Part shown: piece by piece, positions 11,276 through 23,486 of the stretch | How the letters are laid out: every line of letters starts with the position of its first letter | How positions within the stretch are numbered: the stretch's first letter is position 1 | Assembly: GCA_029339195.1 (NCBI GenBank) | Contig: JAPTJF010000168.1 | Coordinates: 54,069-118,068 of the forward strand | DNA: 64,000 nt | Origin: Micractinium sp. NFX-FRZ | Taxonomy: Eukaryota > Chlorophyta > Trebouxiophyceae > Chlorellales > Chlorellaceae | Direction of reading: 5' to 3' | Position numbers and translations under genes: made by a program | Notes under the pieces: generated by a model | Seen by the model: only the letters and a program-made list of their open reading frames with translations | What the model was told of the DNA's origin: nothing | Database searches by the model: none

Positions 11276-11649
11276 AGCAGCAAAAGAAAAAAAAAATGGC
11301 TCATGCAAGCCACCCCGCTTGACCCATCCACCGTCACCACCTCGCTCCCCCGATACAGCCCACGATGTCTGAACAAATCAGAAACCACAGAACCACACAA
11401 TGTACGCCTCTCTGCCCCACCTCCGCCCCCTCGCTCTGCTCCATTTTATTGTGTACACGTCCCTGTCTTCTTCTTTTGGATTCCTCTGGCAGCTGCCTCG
11501 GCCCCCCTCAGCATGCCCACTTATTGCGCCCGACCCCACCTGCGGTGGTGCAGCAGCAGCAACATGAACATTTGATTATGCCGATAGGCGCTCAAATACG
11601 CTTGCAGCGCTCATTTTATTTCACACAGCACTAGGCTGGCCATCATGGT

Positions 11650-11654
11650 TGTAA
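11650..11654 (+). terminator. TGTAA poly(A) signal of ELIP
   Basis: TGTAA is the standard chlorophyte poly(A) signal; this one lies 375 nt after the stop, so the 3' UTR would be fairly long. Confidence 0.45.
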
Positions 11655-12403
11655 GAAACATCAGATCAGTCGTCAAGCCAGGAATAGGGGCGGGTGAATG
11701 CATGCCAGCTGCGTCTTAAGTGACAAAGCGTGACCACAGCTGCGTTCAAGCATGACCACACCTGCAAACACTCTATTCCAGACAGCGGTGCAACAAGGCG
11801 TGCACCGTGGCTGGCTGGCAGTTTACCCACGTTGTCCACCGTTGCGATAGTACCAGCAGGCGGCAAGCCCAGGAAGTGTCTCCTTCACCGAACGACACCC
11901 AGAAAGCAGCTGCACATGCTGTGTGTGCCGTCCCGGCGTGGCGCTCGCTGGTGCTGACACCACCACACACGAACCTCCTCTGCCCACACGGCTGGGACGG
12001 CGGCAGAAGCGCTGCTGGCTGCCTGCCTCGAGGAGCGTCGGCGGCGAGACGACGCTGTGTGCGGCACAGCGTGCTGAGGGGCCTGGGGCGGTAGACGGGA
12101 GATGGCATGGGCAAGCTTGGTCTTTGCCAGCACGGCCACCCTGCCCGCCCGCTGCTCTGCCTCTCCTTTGCCTTCTGTCGAATGCGCCATCGCAAGCAGG
12201 CAACGTCACCTGTCATCTTGTGACTCCAGCAGGCTGCCTGCTGAGCTGGCTGCCTTGCCTCCTTGTAAGCCTGCAGCAGCTTACGCAAGAAGCGGCCATA
12301 CCACCAAGCAGCAAAGCACCCAGCCCCACCCCAGCCTGCGCCATCAGCTCCCTCTCATTGTTCATGCTCACGCTCACAGCCGCCAATCCAGCAGGCAGTC
12401 TCA

Positions 12404-12408
12404 TTACA
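12404..12408 (-). terminator. TGTAA poly(A) signal of FBL1
   Basis: TTACA on the + strand, 37 nt beyond the stop of the minus-strand gene. Confidence 0.5.
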
Positions 12409-12444
12409 CTGGGTGGGCTCACAAACAGCGTGCACAAAACCTCC

Positions 12445-15400
12445 TCAGCCACGGCCTGTTGCTGCCCCCGTCTGCTCCTCCTCCTTCCCCTCCTCCCCTT
12501 CTTCTTCTTCTTCCTCCTCCTCCTCCATCTCTGAGCTTGAGTCGTAGTCTTCCAGGATGGGCAGCTTGCCCGTCTCAGCGTAGGGCATGTCCTGGCAGGG
12601 GCTGACGACATCATCACCTGCCACCACGCGTGCCTGCACGGCTCCCCGGATCAGCCCCAGCAGCGCCTCACTGTCCTCGTCATCGTCCGCTTCCACAAAC
12701 AGGCGCCGCAGGCCGGTGAACGACCGCAGCTTGGCCTGCAAAAGAGGCAGGCCGAGGGACAGCAAGTGAGTGAGTGTGTAGCAGGCTGCAGCAGCTCCTG
12801 GCACGCAGAGCGTGAACGCAGCACTGGGTCGACAGCCCCGCCGTGGACGGAGGGAGCAAGCTGATGGGGGGTATAGAGACAGAGGCTCCCGGGAGTTGTG
12901 CCACCGGGAGCAGGGCAAAAGCAAGCTGAATTTGCCAAGCAAGTGATGCAGCTGTCGCTGACGCTGGCAGGCTGTGGCTGCAAGGCGGGCACACCTGTGT
13001 GGAGGGTGGAACGCGCGCACATGGCAGAACGCAGCACACGCACCCCAATGCTCCACCGTCCCACCTGGTCCATTACTGTGCAGTGCAACAGAATGCAAGG
13101 ATCACACTGACATCTTGACCTGCACCCACACCTCGAGCTCTTGCCAGTCCTCCAGCCCCACAGAACAGCCGCCGCCATGGTGCTTGCAGTCGATGCGCAG
13201 TGCGCGCAGGTCGCGGGCCCACTGAGCGTAGAAAGGGACAGGCTGGCCAAAGTCGTTAAAAGCAATGTCCAAGCTGCAAGGGGGGGCAAACAGCTTCGCT
13301 GATGAGACATAGGCATGGAGGACTCATGTGCTTGATCAACCTCAGTGGGTGGTCTCCTTGCAGCCTGGAGACCACCCGCTGTGCTGGTTCAAGGGGGCGG
13401 GGAGGGGCCTGCGAGACGGCTGCAAGTGTGTCGGCGCCGTGACATCTCTCTGCCCAGGCCTGCCGCCCCACCAGCGCAGCCAGCCTGCGCCCTGCCTGCC
13501 CCACCACACCTGCATAGCCTGCCCGCCCTGCCCCACCTGAGCAGGTTGAGGAGGTAGGGACCGCAAGGCAGCCACTGCAGGTCGCAGGCAGGCAGCTCCA
13601 GCGCCGTCAGCGCCGTCAGCGGGAGCAGCGCATCCAGCGCCGCCCGCTGCAGTGCACACTCTGAGATGCAGAGGTGGCACAGCGAGCTGCGGAGGGCAGG
13701 GCGGGGGGTGGGGAAGGCGGCACAATTGGTGTGTGTACCAAAACCGGAGGCGCGCCGTCTACTTTCCTCTCTCCCTGCCAGCCAGAGTTTCACTCCAGCA
13801 GCAGGGTGCAGTGACACAAGAGTGGTGCCCCACGATGCAGCTGTGGTGCGCCCGGTCGCAAATGCCAGAGGCACGCTTTCAGCCCCTCTGCCTTGCCCAA
13901 CAGATAGCCCACCCACTGCTACTCCAGTCGCAGTCCCCACACCCTCGCCGCCACGTGTGCAGGGCCATACCTGAGCTGCGAGAACTCGGGAGGCAGGGTC
14001 ACCGTGCCTGAGCGCTTCCCCGTCTTCAAGGCGTGCCGCACAGGCCCCTTGGCATCCTCTGCACGCTCGCTGCAGCTGAGCAGCGCCAGCTGCGTGAGGC
14101 TGCCCAGGGAGCTGCAGGCAGCCGCTGGGAAGCTGCCGCCCGGCAGGCAGCAGTCGGCGAGGCCCAGGCGCAGCAGGCGCGTGCACTGCACGGCTGTTGG
14201 GGGCAGCACCACGGGGGTGGCTTCACCCCAGCACAGCAGGCTGGTCAGCTGGCGGCAGGACCAGGCCTCCTGGGGGAGGCAGGAGGAGAGGCGCAGGCGC
14301 TGCAGTGCTGTCAAGCTCTCCAGGCCCGGCAGCGAGGTGGTCAGCACGCTGTGGTCGATGCCCTTGCGTGCCCGCTTGTCTTCCAGGTGCAGCGACGCCA
14401 GGTGCGGCAGCCGCTGCCTGGCAATAGCGGCAGCAAGCTGGTCCGCCTTGTTGTTGCTGCTCACGGTGAGCGAGCAGGTGCGCAGCTGCGTCAGCTGCTG
14501 GCAGGCCAAGCCAACGGGCAGGGAGGGGCCCCTCAGAGCCAGCTCGGCGGGGCGGGCGTGCAGGCGAATGGCGGCCAGCAGCTGCTCAGGCGGGGGGGCG
14601 TCGGCAGGCAGGCGGATGTCCAGAAGCTGCAGCGGCGCTGGCAGGGAGCTGCACACAGCAGGTGCGGGTGCGGGACACAAGTTGTGTTCCTGTTAAGCGG
14701 GAGAAAGCAGTGCCCAGGAGGTGGTAACGCTGCTGGACAGGGAATCCTAGGAAGATTGGGGCATGCTGCTGTGCCTGGCTGGCAGTTTGGCCCTGGACAG
14801 CCTGGCAGGAAGCAGGCAGGCCGGGACAGGCGGCTGGGTACAACAAAAGCTGCGCTGCTTGTGCAGTGATCCGTCCGGCCGGCCCATTCACCTGAGGTGG
14901 TAGCACAGCAGGCCCAGCAGCTGCTGTGCGCTGGCCTCATGCAGGCTGGGCAGCGCCAGCTCCTGCAGCTGGCTGCATCGCGAGAGGAAGGTGGAGAAGG
15001 CGAGCAGGCCGGGGCCACACAGCTCCAGCCTGCGAGGCGGGTGCAGGTGCGGGGGTAAAAGGGGTGCTGGCATCAGGACACCTGAGGGTGGCAGCAGCTC
15101 TGCTTGGAGATGGAACTCAGCCATGGTGTCATGAGAGCAGCAAGTGCTGCACACCCAGCGCTGTGCACCTTGAACATTCGAGCCAAACTAGCACCACACA
15201 CAGATGTGAAAAAACATCAGACCGGCGTCGTGCACATGGATACTTAACACACAAAATTGCTGGGCGAGCAGACGCTCACCGGCGAAGCGCGGGGAAGAGG
15301 CTGGTGGCCAGGGCAGCGGGCGCCGACAGCGGCACGCGACCGTAGGCGTGCACCACGAGCGAGCGGATGTGGCGGGCTGCGAGCAGCCGCACCGCCTCCT

Positions 15401-15796
15401 CTGCATCTCCCTCTGCCTCCAGCGCATCAAAACTCAGGTGCGCAGAGCACTCGGCAAGCGCGGCGGCACGCCAGGTGCGGCACACGCCCTCCACTGCGCC
15501 GCTGCAGGGCGGCGGCGAGTGCGGGCAACAAAGGGGCGAGAGGTCGGCGGCCTATTGATGTGTTAATTCAGGCAGCGATGCACTTTCAAGCAAAAAGTAA
15601 GGGCAGGAGGGCCGCACAGCTAGGGGCCGGTCTCCCAAGGTTTGTAGCCAACGCACCGGGACTCGATATGAAGGAAGCAGCCGAACTGATGAACACTCAG
15701 GATCGGCAGATGAACAAGAACGGTAGCGATGGCGGCCTCAGGCAAACTCTGCCAAGCGGGGTTGCGGGAGGAGGGGGCTGCAGGAGGCCCCGACAT
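12445..15796 (-). CDS. F-box / leucine-rich repeat protein 1 (FBL1), tandem paralogue
   Basis: Seven exons: 15796-15697, 15493-15280, 15029-14892, 14648-13971, 13686-13537, 13273-13132, 12735-12445; 570 aa. The F-box is split by the first intron: WQSLPEAAIATVLVHLPIL joins to EGVCRTWRAAALA. After it come degenerate leucine-rich units (LELCGPGLL, LRLSSCLPQ, LGLADCCLPGG, LALLSC, LCISECALQ, LELPACDLQ). F-box proteins of this layout are substrate adaptors of SCF ubiquitin ligases, with the F-box binding SKP1 and the repeats binding the target (family knowledge). Most introns are phase 2 and fall between repeats. The C-terminus has an acidic tail with nine consecutive Glu that FBL2 lacks. The first donor (CTGA|GTGTTC) is weak, so the N-terminal junction is the least certain part. 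It lies 245 bp downstream of FBL2 in the same orientation. Confidence 0.75.
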
Positions 15797-15830
15797 GTCG
15801 GGGAGCTGCGGGAGTCAGCAATCGGCGATG

Positions 15831-15835
15831 TTACA
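15831..15835 (-). terminator. TGTAA poly(A) signal of FBL2
   Basis: TTACA on the + strand, about 207 nt beyond the FBL2 stop and only 35 nt before the FBL1 ATG, so FBL1's promoter must overlap the end of FBL2's transcript. Confidence 0.4.
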
Positions 15836-16041
15836 TTGCCTGTGCGCTGATCAGAGGGCTCCCTGTGCTGAACAAAACTTGCCACGCCCAGCACGGCGGC
15901 GCCGAGCGGCACACCTGCAGCACGTGGTTTCCAACAACCCCTGATCTGCAATCTCTGGTTCCTCCCTGTAAATTTGAATATTGCACTGGCATATCACATC
16001 TCAAATTCGTCCACACATTCAATGCTGGCACGCTGCCTGTA

Positions 16042-19000
16042 TCAGAAGCGCGTGGCTTCGTTCCACTGCAGGTCGCTGGCCAGGCTGCACAGGTGGCGCT
16101 GGAAGCGGAAGCCCTCGCCGCGCATGACGCGGCACACCTGGTCCCGCACCAGCGTCAAGAGGGCAAGGAAGCTGGCCTCTATATCGGAATCGCTCGCGTC
16201 AATTGCCAAGTACAGGACCTGCAGCAGTAGGCAATCCATGCGTTCAGCGTCGTCTGCTCTATATTGTCGGTCTGGCTGGCCGAGCACGGCGACTGCATCG
16301 GGGGCAAACTGAGTTGCACCCCCCTAAGGGTGGTGCACATGGAACAGGACAGCACGGAATCTTCACCATGCAGCGGCGGAAAGAGCAAGGCATGGCCATG
16401 CAGGCTTTAACACCATGCTGTGGCAGTACGGCTTATAGGGTGCTGCCTGTTTCGCACCTTAAGCTGGCGCACTCGGGACAGTGCTGCCTGCGTGGCCAGG
16501 AGGGCGCGAACAACAGGGGGAGGATGGGCACAGCAGGCAGCCTGGGCGTGCGCGCCGCACAGCGTAGGGGAGCGGCCTGCAAGTCACAGCATCCCACGCC
16601 GCACCACGCAGCGTGCACGCAGCACACGCCTTGCCTATACAACAAGACATGGGGCGTAGGCTTGGAGCCCGCTCCGACTTTGCCCGTATAGCACCGGTGA
16701 AACCACCACACCCAGCACACACCTGAATGCGAGGCCAGTCAGCCAGCCGTGTGGGCATGCATGACCAGTCCACAGCCAGGGTGTGCAGGACGGGCGCGCC
16801 AGCAAGCGCAGGTGGCAGCGGGCAGTCGCCGTCCAGATCTACGCTGCTGATGTCCAGCACTTGCATGTTGCGCAGGTAAGGCCCGCGTGGCAGGCAGTCG
16901 CCTACTCCATAGCAGTGCGGCAGGAGCAGCTCGGTGAGGGCTGAGAGCGCTGCCAGGGGCGCCAGGGATGCCTTGGTCAGCTCCAGGTGGCTGATGGACA
17001 GCTGCCGCAGGTTGCTGCAGGCAATGCATGGGTGGGCGGGCGGGTGGGTGCTACAGTATGTGCAAGTGTAGGTGTGTATGTGCAAGTGCATGTGTATGTG
17101 CAAGTGAGAGAGCAGGCAGAGGGATGGGGTGACGAGCGGGTGGCACCCAGGCAGGCTGGCTGGTTGAGCGCACCTGCAAGTCCCCGCACAGGCGGCAGTG
17201 GGCCGCCCCACACCACGCAAGGGACTGCTCTGCAAGCTGCTCACGTCCTCAGCTCCCCACCATGCAAGCCACTGAAAGCAGCACACGTTTGGCAGCTGCA
17301 ACGCTAGCCACGCGTGCGGTCGCGGGCCCGCTGGCAGCCTCTTGGGCAAGGCACTTGCCTGAGGCGGGAGAAGTCGGGGGGCAGCACCTTCTCGCTCTGC
17401 TGTGCAAGATAGAAGTCGGCAGGCTCCATCCAGACCTGACCACCAGAAGAAGAGGAAGGGCCGAGGGAGCGAGGTGAAAGCAAAAGTAACACTTGAGCGC
17501 CACCCCGAAGAGCTTCAGAGCAGACGGGATGCGTGCTCTGACACTGACAGCCTGGCGCTTGGGGCGCCAAGTCATGTGTGGCGACTGAGGGGTTGGGGGT
17601 AAGTAGGAAGGCAGGGCCTTGACCGCAGCAGCAGCGGCCAGGACCCCTCGCGCCCTCCCTGTGCGCCGCCCCAGCAGCAACCAGTCAGCCACTCCAGCCA
17701 CCCGAAACAAGCATGCATCCGTCCGAGACTGCCAAACACTGCGCCGCTGCAAAGCGAGTACGAGCCTCGGCCATCGCCGGCTCGGGTTCCGATTTGACAC
17801 ACCACCAGCAAGGGAAAGCCAAGCCCTCACCAGGGAGGTCAGCTGTGTCAGCTGGCACAGCGCCGGCGGGAAGTCGCCATCCGGCCCAGAGTAGTTGAAC
17901 AGGTGCAGGCGGCGCAGGCAGCGCAGCGCCAGCTGCTCCGGCGGCGGCACCGGGCTCTCATGCTCGGGGTCACCGTGGCAGAAGAGCGAGGTGAGGTGCG
18001 AGCAGTACCAAACCTGTGTTGCTCAAAAGGGGGGGCGGGGGTTGCATGGGGCGTGGGGTGCGGGGTCGGTTGGGAGCAGGGGGCAGGTGGGGTAGGAGGG
18101 CATTGCTAGCAGGGAAGCGTGGCAGCGCTGGCGGCCCCATGCACTGCACCACAAACAAGGGCCACTAATGCACAGCCTGTGCCCCCATGGGGAGCCTTGC
18201 CCGCACCAGCAGCACCACCCCTCCACCTGCGTTGGGCGGCACCCAGCCTCAGCTTGCCCTGGGCAGCACCCACCCTCACCTGCGCTGGGATGGAGCCGTC
18301 GCAGCGCAGTTCCGCCAGGGAAGGCAGGCTCTGCAGCTCTGGCAGCGTCAGCGGGCCGTCCTCCGAGATCTCGGAATAGTAGTCGCAGATCGTGAGGTGC
18401 GTGAGGGACGTGAGCTGCGGCACAGCAAGCGCCAGCTGCTGAGCATGCTCCGGTCTATGTAGTGCGGTGGAGAGGTGCCTCAGGTGCGGCAGCCAGGGCA
18501 TGCCGATGGGCCAGGAGTCGGTGAGGCGGACGCTGGAGAGCTGCGGCAGCCGCTCCAGCCCTGGCGTCAGCTCATCGCAGTCTGCCCCCTTCATCTCAAG
18601 GTCCAGCTGCCGCAGCTGCGACAGCGTCCTGCACACGCGCGTGGGGTGAGGACGTTCAAGAGGATGGCAAAAGCTCTGCTTTTGCAAATCCTCAAGAGGC
18701 GGTCAGTGTGCCTCAGGCGAGCCCACTGCACACGGTTGGAGCAGGCGTGCATGGTGGCCGGGCGCACAGCACACAGCGCAAAGCAGGCTGGAGCTCCCAG
18801 AGCAGGGCAGGCAGCAGCAGCAGTAGCAGCAGCAGCAGCTGTTGTTGCATTGCGGCACACAGCTGGTGTTGCATTGCAGGCACACAGCAGCAGGTGATGT
18901 TGCATTGCAGGCATGCAGTCGCAGGCGGATGGGCCTACATGCTCAGCGCACCCACCCGATGCCTGAGGACAGCTCCGCCCACTTTTGCTCTGACAGCACC

Positions 19001-19912
19001 TGCACGCGCGTCAGGCGCAGCTCCCGAAGCTGCTGGCACAGGGGCAGCATGCCGGCAAGGAGGGAGACGGTGGCATCGGCAAGGGAGAGCCTACAGGGGC
19101 GGGTCAAGGTTGGAGGGTGTGTTGGTGGGTGCTGGGCGGGTCAAGGTTGGGGTGTGCTGGTGGGTGCTGGGGGGGTGCTGGGGGCACACAGGGCAGGAGT
19201 ACATGCAGACAAGTTGCGCCAGCAGCAGCTGGATGGTCACATCGCGTCAGCAGCAGCAGAGGGTGCACCCACAGCCCGCATCGATTGGTGGGTGCGCATC
19301 CCGCCCGCTCACCGCCGGAGTGTGGGGAAGGCGGTTGCGGCGGCGCAGCACAGCACCGCCAGCAGGCCCTGGTTGTAGCCTGACAGCTGCAGGTCCACCA
19401 TTTGACGCCGCTGCAGCGCCTTGTCGATGCCTTGCAGCGCAGATGGAAGGACGGACGCCCGCTGCCCAGGGTGGCTGAAGTGCAGGGCGGCGGTGCACTC
19501 GAAGGTCGACAGGCACAGGCTGCGCCAGCGGCGGCACACCCGCTCAGCCGACCCCCTGCACAGCGCAGGCATGCAGCGGCAGATGACGCGTGAGATGGGC
19601 GAAACTGGCAGCAGACTAGTGTGCTGGGTATGTGCTGTGGAGCGTGCAGGCTACCACCTCAGCAGGTGCACGCCGCTTGCGGAGGCGGCAACAGCACCGC
19701 CGCTGCCGCTGCCATGTGAAGCGTCCGTTCTGTTTCGTGAAGCACCTGCTGGTGATCGTCCCGTTGTGTCCGGGCAGCTTGGCGTTCAGCTGCGGAAGCT
19801 GCTCAAACACGAGCAGCAAAAGCTCATCGGGCAGCGCTTCCGTGGAGGACACAGTGCGCCGATGGATGTGCCCTAGTTCTGCACCACCGCTGTAGGGTGA
19901 GCATGAAGCCAT
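16042..19912 (-). CDS. F-box / leucine-rich repeat protein 2 (FBL2), tandem paralogue
   Basis: Eight exons: 19912-19746, 19555-19313, 19090-18956, 18628-18280, 18013-17831, 17435-17359, 17014-16723, 16218-16042; 540 aa. The F-box reads ALPDELLLLVFEQLPQL and continues after the intron as RVCRRWRSLCLS. The leucine-rich part includes LSLADATVSLL, LRLTRVQVL, LDLEMKGADC, VRLTDSWPIG and LSISHLELTKASLAPLAALS. Likely an SCF adaptor. Exon by exon it matches FBL1: the PPEFSQL/PPDFSRL exon end, the CGPYL/RGPYL exon end, and the LDIAFND/LDISSVD start sit at homologous places, so the pair is a tandem duplication. The intron after exon 6 uses a GC donor (17,358). The C-terminus lacks FBL1's acidic tail. 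Introns carry several minisatellites and one donor echo (18,208-18,280). Confidence 0.82.
17056..17107. repeat. Minisatellite in FBL2 intron 6
   Basis: TATGTGCAAGTG occurs three times, separated by short GT-rich spacers. Confidence 0.85.
18208..18290 (-). repeat. Echo of the exon 4 donor region in FBL2 intron 4
   Basis: On the minus strand the exon end GCGCAG|GTGAGGGTGGGTGC is followed about 55 nt later by a related ACGCAGGTGGAGGGGTGG, giving two similar donor-like sites. Confidence 0.5.
18843..18915. repeat. Minisatellite in FBL2 intron 3
   Basis: Three copies of a ~25-nt unit with the core GTTGCATTGC followed by GGCA and either CACAGC or TGCAGT. Confidence 0.85.
19097..19180. repeat. Tandem repeat in FBL2 intron 2
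   Basis: Two ~36-nt copies of a unit beginning GGGCGGGTCAAGGTTGG and ending GGTGGGTGCT, followed by a GGGTGCTGG partial copy. Confidence 0.88.
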
Positions 19913-20654
19913 CGCGCGTGTCGGACTCCCTCGCTCTCAAAAATGTGGAGTCGTCTTACAAGACGCTCGAGGGAATCTGCTCCTTCGGAACGCTGAAGGC
20001 AAGATCCTGAACAATGCCCGCCTTGGGTGGCCTCCATCCAGCACTACCTAGGCCGGCAATGAGGTGGCGCGCCGCCTGCGCTGGCCGTGAGGCGGTGCTA
20101 GGAGCTGGCGGCGCCTGGCAGGAGCGGCGAATGGGAGGCACGGGTGCACGAGGCGGGGTGGTGCACAGTCCCGATACGGAATGGCTGTGTGCTGCGCGTG
20201 CGGGCCATAGCCATGGGCCGCAGGGCATGCAGATCATGCGAGCGATCCTGCGCTGAGGCGCCACACACCTTTGCAACCCCGCCTGCCCTGCCGCCCACCT
20301 GGCCGCAGCGTCTCCCCAGGAGGGGCACCCTCTCCCCCAGCAGCCCAAACAGGGCAGCAGCCAGCAGCACCCCAGCCAGCCCTAGGCACCCTGCCAGCCC
20401 CCACCCCCTCCTCAGCTCTCCTCGTTTCCAGCAGCTCATCAATCAGCTCTCGGGCTCACGTGACCTCTGTTACAGCCACCCAGCTTGGCAGCAGTCTGGG
20501 GAGGAGGCGGCACGTGCCAGGGCGGCTGCAGCGCTTGCTGCCGCCGTCACTCCCGCAGCGCGGCCGCGGCACGCCGCCTCTGCTGCCGCTGCTGCTGTAT
20601 GTTCGTCGTGTTGCAACCGCTGCCGCTGCTGCTGCCGCTCCTTCCTTGCAGAGC
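19913..20654. other. Intergenic region between FBL2 and RPS15A
   Basis: Holds the FBL2 promoter and the RPS15A 3' UTR. The part 20,540-20,640 is rich in GCTGCCGCTG triplets. No convincing gene: a reverse-strand frame near 20,290-20,440 has a hydrophobic stretch but no family match. Confidence 0.5.
20470..20474 (-). terminator. TGTAA poly(A) signal of RPS15A
   Basis: TTACA on the + strand, about 180 nt beyond the stop. Confidence 0.5.
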
Positions 20655-22332
20655 TCAGTAGAAGAAGCCCAGCACCTTGCCTCCGACCTTCTTCCGCCTG
20701 CGGCACAGACAAGAGGGCCAGGCAGCAGCGCGGGTCGGCGACGGGTCACAGGGGCAGTACTTGCATGCTTGTGGCAGCACCAGAGCATGCACTTGCTGCC
20801 CCTGTGCATGCAAGGCCCCAATGTTTTCCCCACTGCGGGCTGTGCTGGGGAGCTGCCCCACTTGATGTGCCCGCCGCCAAGCTGGCCCTGCTGTGCCCAT
20901 GCTGTGCCCACCTGGCCTCCTCGTGGTCCATGATGCCCTGAGAGGTGGTCAGGATGATGTGGCCAAACTGGCGGGAGGGCAGCAGGCGGCCCACCCACGC
21001 CTCAATGTCCTTGGCGGCAATGTCGAAGCGGGGAGAGATGGCGCCGCACTTGTTCAGCCTGCGGGAGGGAGGGCGGGCGTGCGAGGTGTAAGACATACAT
21101 TGGTGCCGCCGAAAAATTGCTGCCGCTGTCGTATGGGGGAGCACAGGTGTGAAAGGTGCAGCGGGTGCATGCCGCGCCCATGCTCTGCCCACCACCTTGC
21201 TGGGGCCCCACATGCCCAGGCAGGCTGGCCCCATGGGCTGCGGCACATGCTTCCACGGCAGCTCCCCCCCGCACCTGCCGTTGAGCTCCACCACAATCTT
21301 GCCCGAGCGGTGGTTGTCCACAAACTCAAACTCGCCGATGTAGCCTGCGGGGGCATGGCAGGCGCCAGGAGGGAGGGAGGAACGGGAGGGAGGGTGAGGA
21401 ACAGCGGTTGAGCAGGAGCAGCAGGGGCAAGGGGCGGGAGGGGGCCCGAGGGTGCCGCACGAGAGCTGCGTGTGCCGTGAGGCAAGCTGCCAAGAGTTGC
21501 CGCTGGCCAGCGGGTCAACAGGGCTGTCACGAGGTGGCGGCTGGTGGAGCCTGAGCACGCTGTTGCCGCCAGACAGGCCAGGTGCCGTTGGGCTGCCTGC
21601 GGTCGAATTGAGCCGGCTGCCTGGTGTGCTGACGCGCTCCCCAGCCAGCGGCGTCGTGCCGCCACATCATGCTTGCTTGCTTGCTTCCCGACTGCCGAGT
21701 GCGGGCTGCTGCGGCTCGTTACCACTGCTGTGGCTGCTCCTCTGCATTGCTACAAAGCACCCCATGCCTGCATCAGCCCTGGCCCCTCTTCAGTCGCCTC
21801 GAGCGCGCACCAAGTCCAGTGCCGCTCGCCGCCGCTCGCCGCTCCGTGCTGTGCCCCCCACCGCGCCCAGCGCATGTTCCCCCGAGGCAGCAGGCCACCC
21901 GTATTCCCCGAGGCAGCAGGCCACCCGTAGGAGCAAGCAGGCCCTGCAGGAGATCTCCCAGGCAAACGAGTCACCCCATCACATGATCAACGCGTCCCGC
22001 CAGCCCAGCGCACCATGCTTCATCATGAGCGACAGGAACTTGATGACCACCTTGGAGGAGGGGCGCAGCAGCACCTGCTTCTTGCCGCGCTTCTCGGCAT
22101 TGTACATGGTTTTCTGCGGGGGCAGGAGGGGAGGGCAGGCATGGGGGCAATCAGGGCAGGCGGACGGGCTGGCACAGGCCAGGGCGCCGGTGCACTGACA
22201 AAGGCGGCCAGCGTTGGCGCCGTCTGCCGAGAAACATGTGTGTCCCCGCATGAGCCTGCTGCCGTGCCGTCTGCGGCCAGCTTGGACAATCCGCCTCACC
22301 AGCGCATCCGCGAGCACAGAAATCCGCGTCAT
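20655..22332 (-). CDS. RPS15A: 40S ribosomal protein uS8 (RPS15A), cytosolic
   Basis: Five exons: 22332-22300, 22113-22014, 21344-21275, 21058-20912, 20697-20655; exactly 130 aa, the invariant length of eukaryotic RPS15A. Sequence is strongly conserved: ISVLADAL at the start, [93 protein letters not shown] at the end. Established role: uS8 binds the central domain of 18S rRNA and is needed for 40S subunit assembly. The short first exon (11 codons) is fixed by the conserved M-x-R-I-x-VLADAL start. Four introns in 131 codons. The lone gene shows no link to its neighbours. Identification is secure. Confidence 0.97.
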
Positions 22333-23486
22333 GGTTGCGGCTGCTGTGACTCGCCCTGCAGGCAGGCAGGCAGCGGGCGGGCGAACGGGGGCGCGGGGCA
22401 CACGCGGTCAGCAACCGGCTCCAGCTCTACCCAGCACTGTACTGGAAACACAAGCTGCAGCATCCACAATGGTCCAGCATCGAAAGCTGCTGCTGCTCCT
22501 GCCAAGTGCTGCTACAAAAGCCGTAGCTAAGCCGTGTTGCCGCCGCCAGCCGCCGCCCAGCCTCCGCCTGCCAGGCCTCTGGTGCAGCGGCGCGCCCAGT
22601 CGCCCGGGGAGGCCGGCGCCCGGCTCTGGGCCAATCAAGTGTGCGCGCCGAGCCGAAGCCCGCCTCAACAGGGGCGCCGCTCGCCGCTGGTGGGGTGGCC
22701 GATGCGGCTGCCTCCCGCCTCCCTCCGCCCGCTGCTGTCCACGCGGCAAGGGATGCTGGCCCCACGGCCTGGCCCTCAAATCCTCCTTGCAGCCCGCTGG
22801 CTCCTCAGCATGGCATTCGGCGAGCATGCGCGCAGCTCCCTCAGAGGCTACCCAAGCGCACCTGACGCCTCCACGAGCCGGAAAGAGGGCTGCCGCTGCC
22901 CTGAGCGCCCGCCTTGGCCAGAGAGACCCAGTTGTGCCCGGCATGCATAGCAGGCTCGGTGGGCCGCTCTCCATGTCATGCTTGCTTCCCCTGTGCAATG
23001 TGCGCTTGCCGTTTCATGTCCATCACAGCTAGCGCCACGAAAAGGCGTGCGTGCAGCAGCAACACGACCCGCTGTGCTCCCTGCCCACGGCTCCTCCTGC
23101 CCACGGCTTTCCCTCAGCGTCACTGTTTCAGTAACAATGCTTCGAGGGGCCCCGGCGGTCATGCGGGGCACCCCAAGTGTGAAACATGCTGCACATGTCG
23201 GAGCGGAGGGGTGCGGCGGTGGCGGACAGCAAAGGGAGCAGCGGGGGGAACAGGGGAGAGCAAAAGGCCAGCAATCAGAAACAGTGCATACAGTGCGAAG
23301 TGACATGGGGCTAGGGAAACATGGTGGGATGGGCAACGTGGTCAGAGCGAGGTGATGTTTTGTGTGGCTCATCAAGTCTCTAGTGCTACAGTGGTCCGAC
23401 AAAAGGCAGCGTTGTGCGAGAGTGCGCATGCAGCGCCGCGCCGGCCAGGGCCCGCCAGCCGCAGGTGCTGGCCGTGCTCAGCGGCT
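22333..23486. other. Intergenic region between RPS15A and the KHE1-like gene
   Basis: About 1.15 kb: RPS15A promoter and the 3' end of the next minus-strand gene. Several 100-200-codon open frames exist on both strands, all Ala/Arg/Pro-rich and without family resemblance. No TGTAA noticed behind the 23,487 stop. Confidence 0.5.

Larger units (their letters stand above)
11276..12444. other. Tail-to-tail intergenic region (ELIP / FBL1)
   Basis: Two convergent genes end here, with poly(A) signals at 11,650 (+) and 12,404 (-). The ~750 bp between the signals has open frames on both strands but none resembles a known protein. Confidence 0.55.
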
